In this document: positions 15,970 through 23,274 of the stretch, piece by piece | Numbering within the stretch: position 1 is the first letter of the stretch | How the letters are laid out: every line of letters begins with the position of its first letter | Assembly: GCA_002726495.1 (NCBI GenBank) | Contig: PBTH01000055.1 | Coordinates: 1 to 44,386, forward strand | DNA from: Methanobacteriota archaeon | GTDB taxonomy: Archaea > Thermoplasmatota > Poseidoniia > Poseidoniales > Poseidoniaceae | DNA length: 44,386 nucleotides | Direction of reading: 5' to 3' | Notes under the pieces: model-generated | What the model was told of the DNA's origin: nothing | The model's input: the letters and a program-made list of their open reading frames with translations, nothing else | Database searches by the model: none | Translations under genes and position numbers: made by a program

Positions 15970-18909
15970 TCACTTCAAATGTCGTCTTAAAATTATTAAT
16001 GCAATTATTCCAATCAAGACAAAACTTGAATTCCACAATAATTCGTTACCATTGACATCCATACTGTCTACATTTTCTATAAGTTCAGGCATATGTTCGT
16101 AGAAAATTATCGCTTGACCACCTGGGGGGCCACCGCCACCGCCACCCCCACCGCCACCAGGGCCGCCGCCTTGGCCGCCGCCAACATTTTGGGCAGCGAC
16201 ATCAGCAACACCATGGTAGCAGAGAAGGAAATATGGGAATCCAATCATACCTACTGTTTGTCCATTTGTGTCTGTTACCATTGTGGGTGAGCCTGATAGA
16301 GGTGTGCTAACATAATGATAAATGCCGTCTGGATACTCTGGAGTCGGGCCAAATCGTCCGTTGCATTCGTCCAAATCCCCAGACCCATCAACGTAATTCC
16401 AATCATCGATTCCGTTGTATCCTTGGTCTCCACCATCTTGAGTTCTTTCAATTCCGTAAGAAGATGTGATGGCTTTCAGAGAAGTTTGATCCTCATTGTA
16501 TCCATACATTCCATAAATCGGATAGCCATCAAACGCCCATCCAATAATTGGGCTATGCTCATCGCTCTTGATTTTTGAAGAATCATAATCTTCCATTGTC
16601 TCTCCGGGTTCTGGTTCCCAATAGACGCAGTTCGCATCATAGTGATAGTGGTAGCCTCCTTGGCCTGCAGAGTGACCGGTACACCAGCCAAGAACAATTG
16701 GTTGCCGGTCTTCGTTGAAATAATCGAAGTGAAGTGCAACAGCATCGCCTCCCGGCCCTTCCTCAGGACCAAATATTGGCGCTCCATTGACCGACATAGC
16801 AACAGTTCCTCTGTCAGGGACACATTCCCACCGCCCCGCAGATGCGGGACAGTTTGTTGTATCATGCCCTCCTGTAGTGTCGTTCACTGGGTTGAGAGGG
16901 AAGGTAGTGGTGAAATCCTTTTCGGGAGCACAACAACCCATTGTGCTCAAGAAATCGTGATTTGGAATTCCATTACTCTCAACAATCATCTCATTGTTTT
17001 GAATTGTCACAGAGACTTCGCATTGGAACCAAGGACCAGAACCCCCTCCTCCAGCACTGCTTACCCCGTTAGAATTGGCAGTGTATCCATTTCCGTCACC
17101 ATTGAAGTCCTTGACCCACGGACCGGTTCCATCTTGACAATACCAAGAATCGACTGGGTCATAGGGTTCAATACCCGCACGTATGAACGAGAGAATTTGG
17201 TTGAAATGTTGGTCATTATCATACGGTAAGTGATGGCCAGCAGTTTGACTGTGTAAATCCAGTGAGCCAGTAAACTTCTGGGCGAGGGCTGGTGCAAGGT
17301 CTTTGAAACTTGCATCATTTTCTCCAGAAAAAATCATTGCAGGAGTGGAGAATGGTGCAGCAGCATCTATTGTATCCATCAAACCATGATGGGTAGTTGG
17401 TAAATATCCGTTATAGAGCATAACTCTGTCAAATGTGTTCTGGGTGTTAGCAAGATAGACGGGAATCATTGCTGAGCCTTGTGAGTAGCCAAGTAGAGCA
17501 TAAAATGGGCCGTTATCTATCACCATTTGATCGAGGTAAGCAATTGACAAATCTGCCCAATCAGGGTCAGTTGTGGGCTCACCTTTGCCACCAGGAGGGT
17601 CTTGATACCACACATTTCCACTTTCAGGGGTGCTGGCAAATACGAATTCAAATTCAGGCAAGGCATCAACGAGATCTTGCATCCCTTGTTGTGATGCCAA
17701 CCCTGAAGCAGAATCACCTCCACCATGGAGTGCAAGAATTTTCATCGATGTAGGAGTTGGAATACTGGTCGTGCATCCCACGGCATCGACAACCTCACCA
17801 GCCGGTGTATTGGGGCATTCATCGAGATCATTTGTTACTCCATCTGCATCATCGTCTTTTTGAGAGGCAGAACACCCAGCAGCATCTACGGATTCTCCAA
17901 GTGGCGTATTCGCACACTGATCAAGAACATTGTTTACACCATCGTCATCAGTATCCTTTTGAGATTCAGCACACCCTTGGCTGTCGACTGTTTCTGATGT
18001 CGGTGAGTTTGGACAAAGGTCCGTATCGTTCATCACTCCGTCTTCATCATCATCCGTTTCAGAGTCAGAACACCCGGTTGAGTATACGGGCTCACCCTGA
18101 GGTGTACTGGGGCACTCATCTGAGTCGTCGAGGACTGCGTCTCCATCCGCATCTCCAACGGGTTCTGGTGGCATCGGCAAAACAACCCTAACACTGAGGT
18201 CGGTTTGATTGAACAGACCACATTCAGCGATGATATCCCCTTCGGTATTGTGAGATTCGGTATCAAAGATGATAGTGTACGCTCCGGTACTGACGTTGAC
18301 CGTTCCTTGCACCAAAAGAGCCGGGCTTTGCCCGAGCGGATGATATTCTATGGAACAAGATTCAGGAAATTGATGAATCACCAAACCGCTTATTGTACCA
18401 TTCGTATCATTTTCTCCCGGTTCGTCCCAACGGAAGGTTACCGCCACTTGCTCTTCAACGGGACTCAAAATCTTCAAATTGTTGAGCACAGGTTCGCTGG
18501 ATTGTTGTACGTCATCCGTGGCAATCATCTCAACGATCCATTCACCTGGAACATTCAATGAGGTATCAAGCGACCAAGCACCGTTTGTACTCGGAGTGAG
18601 GTTGTAAAAATAGAGTTCATCAAGGTTACCGTTGAGTATTCTAACGGATAGAAAAGTATTCTCCGGCACCTCATCGCTAACAAAGCCACCAATGGTTGCG
18701 TTCATTCCTGTCCAGTCAATAGAAAATGAATCATCAACCAACACCACAGGAGGGTTGTTAGCAGTTACAGTAGAATTCTCCTGTTCAGGATTTGGAGTCT
18801 CGTCCTGTTCTTCTTCCCCATTTGATGATTCGATAGCAACCAGTGAAAACCCGGCACCGACGAGCAAGAAGGCTAAGACAAAGCTAAGCACAATCGATTT
18901 TGACTCCAT
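15970..18909 (-). CDS. Multidomain surface protein: calcium-type repeats, serine hydrolase, YHYH domain, Gly-rich hinge, C-terminal anchor
   Basis: 979 residues. Order: signal peptide (1-30); two beta-sandwich-like segments; Asp-rich thrombospondin-3-type repeats with conserved cysteines (about 253-385, DADGVTNDLDECPNTPAGE); an alpha/beta hydrolase (about 388-595) starting MKILALHGGG, with nucleophile in GYSQGS (near 475), acid in SGENDASF and His in AGHHLPYD (near 558), most like the FSH1/carboxylesterase group. Next a YHYH domain (about 600-900) with GGYHYHYDANC near 753, PIIGWAFDGYPIYG and GIYHYV, then a glycine-rich hinge (about 907-929), a membrane helix (WNSSFVLIGIIALIILRR) and a short basic tail. 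YHYH domains are named for their motif and their function is unsettled; many His and Cys residues suggest metal binding. The SCO-like gene nine bases downstream strengthens a metal or redox role (inference). Confidence 0.9.
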   Translation of the reverse strand: MESKSIVLSFVLAFLLVGAGFSLVAIESSNGEEEQDETPNPEQENSTVTANNPPVVLVDDSFSIDWTGMNATIGGFVSDEVPENTFLSVRILNGNLDELYFYNLTPSTNGAWSLDTSLNVPGEWIVEMIATDDVQQSSEPVLNNLKILSPVEEQVAVTFRWDEPGENDTNGTISGLVIHQFPESCSIEYHPLGQSPALLVQGTVNVSTGAYTIIFDTESHNTEGDIIAECGLFNQTDLSVRVVLPMPPEPVGDADGDAVLDDSDECPSTPQGEPVYSTGCSDSETDDDEDGVMNDTDLCPNSPTSETVDSQGCAESQKDTDDDGVNNVLDQCANTPLGESVDAAGCSASQKDDDADGVTNDLDECPNTPAGEVVDAVGCTTSIPTPTSMKILALHGGGDSASGLASQQGMQDLVDALPEFEFVFASTPESGNVWYQDPPGGKGEPTTDPDWADLSIAYLDQMVIDNGPFYALLGYSQGSAMIPVYLANTQNTFDRVMLYNGYLPTTHHGLMDTIDAAAPFSTPAMIFSGENDASFKDLAPALAQKFTGSLDLHSQTAGHHLPYDNDQHFNQILSFIRAGIEPYDPVDSWYCQDGTGPWVKDFNGDGNGYTANSNGVSSAGGGGSGPWFQCEVSVTIQNNEMIVESNGIPNHDFLSTMGCCAPEKDFTTTFPLNPVNDTTGGHDTTNCPASAGRWECVPDRGTVAMSVNGAPIFGPEEGPGGDAVALHFDYFNEDRQPIVLGWCTGHSAGQGGYHYHYDANCVYWEPEPGETMEDYDSSKIKSDEHSPIIGWAFDGYPIYGMYGYNEDQTSLKAITSSYGIERTQDGGDQGYNGIDDWNYVDGSGDLDECNGRFGPTPEYPDGIYHYVSTPLSGSPTMVTDTNGQTVGMIGFPYFLLCYHGVADVAAQNVGGGQGGGPGGGGGGGGGGPPGGQAIIFYEHMPELIENVDSMDVNGNELLWNSSFVLIGIIALIILRRHLK

Positions 18910-18935
18910 AATAAGAATGTATGCTGCAAAGGCAT

Positions 18936-19826
18936 TTAATCGTAGTGGGACAATGTTTCAGTTGCGTTCACTTGAGCCTCTAGGAAATTACGAGGTGTTG
19001 TTCTCGAGAATACATTCATCAATCTCATCATATAGAATCCTAGGCTGCGTTCTATAAGCCAAGACGGAACTTCAAGTTCAAGCTCCCTATGCAGACGCGG
19101 TAAATCACTCCAATGGGCTCGGGGAGATTCATGATGAGCCGAATGAAATCCTATATTGAACCAGATGAAATTGACAGCTCCAGTAAAATTACGAGAGTAA
19201 TCAAGCAAGGACGGCTGGCTTGACTCTGGACCAGAACTCGGACGTGCACCGGCATGCTGGAGGTAATTGGCTCCAAGCAACCAATGAAGACCGTGCATTT
19301 GGGGCAAGACAACCAAGACAAACCAAAGTTGCAAATTTACAGAAGCAAGAACACCCATGGAACATCCAATCAAGACGAGTTCTAAAACAGGTTGATAATC
19401 TCCTTTTTTTGTTCGCTTTTTCAGGTGCCTCAATGAAGTTGGAACCACTACAAAGAGGGCTTGAAACGGATGAAGCAGGTAGCCAATGAAATGGTTGTGA
19501 TGCCCCCCGAATCGGTAGGTTCGAGTTTCATCCTCTGGACCGTGATTGAATCGGTGATGATTGCCAATATGTGAGGGAAAGAAAACAAAAGACGGAATGC
19601 CCTGAAGGATACTTAGATAAGTATCTGTGATGCGATTGAGTGGCTTCCATCGCCACATCCGAAGGTGGGTATGATTGTGCTGGACCACAGCAAGGCCAAC
19701 CGATAGAATCAGCATGATGAGATACAACGGCCATTGGATTCCATGGATCCATTGCCATGCAATCAGTGCTGGATAAAGAGCCATGTAAGCCAGCGATTGT
19801 AGGTCCGACCAACGAACCAACATCAT
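18936..19826 (-). CDS. Membrane fatty-acid desaturase family protein
   Basis: A 296-residue integral membrane diiron protein. Three histidine boxes are intact: H50-N-H-T-H54, H86-IGN-HH (90-91), and HSAHH in NIGFHSAHHESPRAHW near residue 240. Hydrophobic helices lie before box 1 and between boxes 2 and 3, as in acyl-lipid or acyl-CoA desaturases; related hydroxylases and ketolases share these boxes, so the reaction could also be hydroxylation. The ATG at 19826 overlaps the stop of the upstream gene by one base (TGATG), implying translational coupling. It is the last gene of the five-gene cluster 23190-18936. Substrate unknown; an acyl chain made or modified by the clustered ketosynthase is the natural guess. 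Confidence 0.88.
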   Translation of the reverse strand: MMLVRWSDLQSLAYMALYPALIAWQWIHGIQWPLYLIMLILSVGLAVVQHNHTHLRMWRWKPLNRITDTYLSILQGIPSFVFFPSHIGNHHRFNHGPEDETRTYRFGGHHNHFIGYLLHPFQALFVVVPTSLRHLKKRTKKGDYQPVLELVLIGCSMGVLASVNLQLWFVLVVLPQMHGLHWLLGANYLQHAGARPSSGPESSQPSLLDYSRNFTGAVNFIWFNIGFHSAHHESPRAHWSDLPRLHRELELEVPSWLIERSLGFYMMRLMNVFSRTTPRNFLEAQVNATETLSHYD

Positions 19827-20746
19827 CAGTTCTCCAATCCAAGGTTGGTTCGCATTTTCTCAAGATGCGCATGGACATGCTCCACGAAAAAGCCGTGCAT
19901 CAAGAATCGATAAGAGAGCCCCGTTGGCCCAACAAGAATCATTGGAAAACGGTTGTAGGCAATGTCAGCAAAATGCGTAGCGCCAACAATATCATCAATC
20001 AAAAGACCGACTGAATGGTCAAATTGAAATGAATTGATAGCGGCTTCGTATTCCTTGGCAGTCAGCCAAAAGCAAAAGGATGTTTTGAACAGCTCATGAG
20101 CGGTTTCAAAATCCAAGAATTGTGTCCATTTTTTCTTCTGAGTCCTATAATCAACGTCAACAGGCCGCCAGTTCTTCCATGAGAGTTGTTCATCCTCAAT
20201 GGGCCAAAGTGAGCGGTCTGGTTCTTCCAGGTCTCGCATCGTCATGAGAACACCTTGATCGTGATGAACAAAGGTTTGTACCATCAAGTCACGAATCATC
20301 TTCGGATAGATGAGGACCGGTTCTACATCGTCTTTGCCCGAATTATCAATCACGAAATTGAGCAAGTTACTTTCCGCTTGAAAATGCCTCAATATCAAAA
20401 CGTTAGCTTCTGGACGAACAAAATATTTCATGAAAAAGCAAATCTGCCATTGCAAGAAACGATGTGCTTTCCATTGGATTGGGATGAGTCGCTTGATGTA
20501 ATAGGTGATGTGAAGTGTGATGCTGAGAAGAATTCTCAATGTTGGAAGTATAATAATCCGAAGTGGGTTTTTGAGGTCTTTAAGCCAAAATTCTTTGGCC
20601 TGGTCGTCGAGAGGTAGACTCTTGTCTCCAGTTAACGCATCTGAAAGGGTTGCTGGCATCCTGCCATGATTTTGTGACATTAATTTGGCTCGCTTACGTT
20701 GAGCTTTGCGTTGTTTTCGTGTCAATGGTGCTTCATTCAAGTTCAT
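19826..20746 (-). CDS. Unrecognised protein of the ketosynthase/desaturase cluster
   Basis: 306 residues; I do not recognise the family. The N-terminus is very basic (TRKQRKAQRKRAKLM). A possible membrane or amphipathic segment covers about residues 60-95 (NPLRIIILPTLRILLSITLHITYY, then a Trp/Phe-rich stretch). The rest looks soluble and alpha-helical, with conserved-looking pieces such as ANVLILRHFQAESNLLNFVIDN, DDIVGATHFADIAYNRFPMILVGPTG and HGFFVEHVHAHLEKM. There is no nucleotide-binding loop or classical catalytic triad. GGAGGA lies eight bases before the ATG, which sits inside the end of the upstream oxidase gene (14-base overlap), and its stop shares a base with the desaturase start. 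This tight coupling implies it acts in the same pathway, perhaps as an accessory, transferase or scaffold (inference). Confidence 0.8.
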   Translation of the reverse strand: MNLNEAPLTRKQRKAQRKRAKLMSQNHGRMPATLSDALTGDKSLPLDDQAKEFWLKDLKNPLRIIILPTLRILLSITLHITYYIKRLIPIQWKAHRFLQWQICFFMKYFVRPEANVLILRHFQAESNLLNFVIDNSGKDDVEPVLIYPKMIRDLMVQTFVHHDQGVLMTMRDLEEPDRSLWPIEDEQLSWKNWRPVDVDYRTQKKKWTQFLDFETAHELFKTSFCFWLTAKEYEAAINSFQFDHSVGLLIDDIVGATHFADIAYNRFPMILVGPTGLSYRFLMHGFFVEHVHAHLEKMRTNLGLEN

Positions 20747-21482
20747 GTTCTACTTCCTCCAGTTGCAATCTGTACAATCGTGCTACGACTTTTGCCGTTT
20801 TTACGATTGAATGAGCCGTCGCTTTATCGGTACATGCCTCATTCAGCATTTCGTAAAACCGTTCCATATGGTCTCCATCGTTGTGGCCATGGTAGGTCAT
20901 GAACCGAGTGGAATCCTCACCAAGTCCGGTTAATTCTTGAATTCGTTCCGCCCAAGAGCGAGCCATCTTTTCACCAAGGCCTTCAATAATCCACATCGCT
21001 CCAAGAAGGTCGACGGGATTTGAACGCGATGAACGATGCATCAAGAATCCGTGAATTGCCTCTGAACCAATGTTTCTTTCCATGTTAAGAATATCCTCCA
21101 ATTGACCTCCTGAGGCAACATAATCCTTCTCCAACAATTCATAATCTCTGTGCTCATCAACAGCATGACTGATGATCGTTGAACGGATCTCTGCGTGGTT
21201 ACGGTCAAAACTGCTGGCGGTACGCGTGATCCATCGTGAACCTTCAATGACTTGTTGACGAAGATTCCTCAAGAGACAGAGGTGGTCTTGAACGGTGTAT
21301 GTCCCCAAGTCAATTCGTCGCAGAAGTGGAACCGTTGAAAGGTCCCTCTCAAAACCCAACCACACTCGCAGGAGTTGTTGTAAACAATCCTGAGCATGTG
21401 GATTTAACTCATGTTCTGTTTTTGAGTTGTTGCTTGTTGTCTTATTGACGCTGTTATCAATTGCTATATCTCCATCGTTCAT
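20733..21482 (-). CDS. Heme-oxygenase-like diiron oxidase candidate (TenA/PqqC fold)
   Basis: A 249-residue all-helical protein. Candidate metal ligands follow the spacing of heme-oxygenase-like diiron oxidases: E80 (VIEGSRW), H106/E110/H111 (SHAVDEHRDYE), E167 (WIIEGLGEKMARSW), and H200, D204 and H205 (YHGHNDGDHMERF). Members such as UndA cleave fatty acids to terminal alkenes and others N-oxygenate or desaturate substrates; PqqC-type relatives are cofactor-free. The acidic plus His pattern favours a metal enzyme. The start ATGA overlaps the ketosynthase stop by four bases with GGTGA just upstream, so translation is coupled. The first 25 residues are polar and probably disordered. Likely substrate: an acyl or beta-keto product of the neighbouring ketosynthase (inference). 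Confidence 0.8.
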   Translation of the reverse strand: MNDGDIAIDNSVNKTTSNNSKTEHELNPHAQDCLQQLLRVWLGFERDLSTVPLLRRIDLGTYTVQDHLCLLRNLRQQVIEGSRWITRTASSFDRNHAEIRSTIISHAVDEHRDYELLEKDYVASGGQLEDILNMERNIGSEAIHGFLMHRSSRSNPVDLLGAMWIIEGLGEKMARSWAERIQELTGLGEDSTRFMTYHGHNDGDHMERFYEMLNEACTDKATAHSIVKTAKVVARLYRLQLEEVEHELE

Positions 21483-22615
21483 CCTTTCACCGCCGTTAAT
21501 TGCATGTAAGTTGTGTTAAATCGTCCGCTCTCTGGAACAAAACAGAGTATGGTGTCGCCTTCATTGATGGTAACTTCATCCGTTCGCAAAAATTCATCGA
21601 TCATGATGAACAAGGAGGCTGCGCCAGTGTTGCCACGGGTGTAGAGATTTGTCCACCATCGTTCTTCGGGGATACCAACACCTGCCGCATCCAATAAATC
21701 TAAGATTTTGTCACGGAAATGATGGCTGGAGTAGTGACACAAGAAGTGGTTGATTTCACTTGGAACACTGATGCCATCTTGAACCAATCTCAGATATCCA
21801 TCAACACCCATACGCACAATATTATCAAGCAAACGAACCTCCTGCCTGAGAAGTAAAGCGCCGGCTTTCTCGGCCTCGCCATAGGTATCGTAATCCTGCC
21901 ATGTTCGGTTATCATCAGGAATGCCTGCAGAACCAACACTCATGCATGTTGGAAGTGCATGTGCATGTGAAAAGCCATGAATCCAGTCAATGCGAAGACT
22001 GAATCCCTTAGGGGCTGGTGAATCTTGCAAAAGGAGAGCTCCTGCCCCATCAGAAAGCATCCACCGAAGGAATTCCGTATTGAAATCGATTCGCTTTGAT
22101 GCGAAGGTTGATTCCGTTGCTGCCTCATAACGTTGCTTTTTCAATAACCGACTTGAGAGTTCACTTGAAACGACAACTGCGGCTTGATGGTCGCCCAATC
22201 GTAGACTGTTCCATGATGCTTTTAGGGCCATCATTGAGGATGAGCAAATTCCGTGTGTTGTTAAAATTTCAATCGCTGGAAGACCCAATTCGGCCTGAAC
22301 CATACTCGCCATTCCTGGGGCCGGTAGGTCGCCTTGAGTTGAAGCAACGGCTAACATTCCTACCTTTTCTCGATTCAAAAATGAACGGTCAAGACACTGT
22401 TGAGCCGCATGAGTCGCCATGTCAGTATTGCTGTGTGTCGTCTGTTGATGTTCATCAATCGCATAGTGACGTGTTTCAATTTTGTTCGCTTTTTGGATTT
22501 GAACACGAAGCGATGATGGTTTACCATGGACGGCTCCTAAAATGTTCTCAACTTCTCCAACTGAAATCGGTGGACCGGGCAAGAATGAACCTGTACTGGT
22601 GATGTAAACGGTCAT
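21479..22615 (-). CDS. 3-oxoacyl-ACP synthase III (KAS III) family ketosynthase
   Basis: A 378-residue thiolase-fold condensing enzyme. The catalytic triad is visible: C124 in THGICSSSMMALK, H294 in CHYSSHHF (replacing the usual HQAN) and N329 in RGNTGAAS. FabH-like enzymes condense acyl-CoA with malonyl-ACP; OleA-like and StlD/DarB-like members perform head-to-head or resorcinol-type condensations. The N-terminal pattern VYITSTGSFLP...GKPSS...NKIETRHYAID...THSN recalls, from memory only, the StlD/DarB-type ketosynthases of dialkylresorcinol pathways; a tree would be needed. No acyl carrier protein or FAS genes are in the window. The ATGA start overlaps the upstream membrane-protein stop by four bases. 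Its product probably feeds the downstream oxidase and desaturase. Confidence 0.9.
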   Translation of the reverse strand: MTVYITSTGSFLPGPPISVGEVENILGAVHGKPSSLRVQIQKANKIETRHYAIDEHQQTTHSNTDMATHAAQQCLDRSFLNREKVGMLAVASTQGDLPAPGMASMVQAELGLPAIEILTTHGICSSSMMALKASWNSLRLGDHQAAVVVSSELSSRLLKKQRYEAATESTFASKRIDFNTEFLRWMLSDGAGALLLQDSPAPKGFSLRIDWIHGFSHAHALPTCMSVGSAGIPDDNRTWQDYDTYGEAEKAGALLLRQEVRLLDNIVRMGVDGYLRLVQDGISVPSEINHFLCHYSSHHFRDKILDLLDAAGVGIPEERWWTNLYTRGNTGAASLFIMIDEFLRTDEVTINEGDTILCFVPESGRFNTTYMQLTAVKG

Positions 22616-23190
22616 GATTCCACCTGCGGCTTACCATGTTTCTTTTCATATGAGTAACAACGCCACCATTCTTGCATGTAAGGGAAGACCACGAAAATAG
22701 CCATAATCACCATGTAAGAAGTTGCATAGTTTCCTGAAGAGCCTAAAGGTTCTTGACGCCATTCAATGGAAAAACCACCACCCCAATTGAGCGTGGCTGT
22801 GTCAAGAAAGACATCCCACTTGCGTACAATAATGAGCAAGAGTAGGAAGAATGGGAGGGTTGCAAGGTAGTTGTGTGCATGAACTTCCCATATCGATATT
22901 TCTCGTTTTCCTGTTGCAAAATGGACATCGTAATGAGCAACGACTTCATGTGCGATCAAAGCAGCAAAACACATCAGCATGATGAGTACATTGACTTCAA
23001 AAAGAAGGGAAAGGACAAGAGGTATGCAGATCTGAACTCCCATAAGGCAATGGATGTATGCCTCTTTAAGTCCTGATGTTTTCTCAATCTCTGTCTTTCG
23101 GTGACACCACCAGTCAAGCATTCCCGCCAAGCCCCACAGAGGAAGCAGAACATACAATATGACATTGAGGACTAGAGTCGCTTCATCCAT
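22612..23190 (-). CDS. Small His-rich membrane protein, possible diiron hydroxylase or desaturase
   Basis: 192 residues with about four or five hydrophobic helices. Numbering from the ATG at 23190, His/Asp motifs sit at the helix ends: D26-WWCH30-R, EAYIH47, AH81-E-VVAH86-YDVH90 and VH104-AH106. Clusters of eight or so histidines on one membrane face are typical of diiron fatty-acid hydroxylases and desaturases, but the spacing does not match the standard boxes, so the family is unassigned. A TTG at 23196 is an alternative start; I prefer the ATG because GAGG lies upstream at 23201-23198. First gene of the five-gene cluster; its stop overlaps the ketosynthase start (ATGA). Confidence 0.8.
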   Translation of the reverse strand: MDEATLVLNVILYVLLPLWGLAGMLDWWCHRKTEIEKTSGLKEAYIHCLMGVQICIPLVLSLLFEVNVLIMLMCFAALIAHEVVAHYDVHFATGKREISIWEVHAHNYLATLPFFLLLLIIVRKWDVFLDTATLNWGGGFSIEWRQEPLGSSGNYATSYMVIMAIFVVFPYMQEWWRCYSYEKKHGKPQVES

Positions 23191-23221
23191 TGTCAAGCCT
23201 CATGCTTGCTATGGAGGTCCC

Positions 23222-23230
23222 TAAGTTAAA
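23222..23230 (-). promoter_or_regulatory. Possible TATA box of the five-gene cluster
   Basis: The minus strand reads TTTAACTTA 32 bases before the ATG of the first cluster gene, within the 84-base gap after nrdA. An archaeal start site about 25 bases downstream would leave a leader of roughly ten bases that includes the GAGG motif. The cluster may therefore have its own promoter and not depend only on read-through from nrdA. Weak evidence: an AT-rich match only. Confidence 0.3.
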
Positions 23231-23274
23231 GGAATCTCCTGCACAGATGCAATGAACACTTGTTCGGTCGTTGA

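Noticed and set aside
16120..16190. GC-rich simple repeat as a mobile or CRISPR-like element
   Set aside because: It encodes the Gly-rich hinge of the YHYH protein in frame; repeats of GGN codons explain it.
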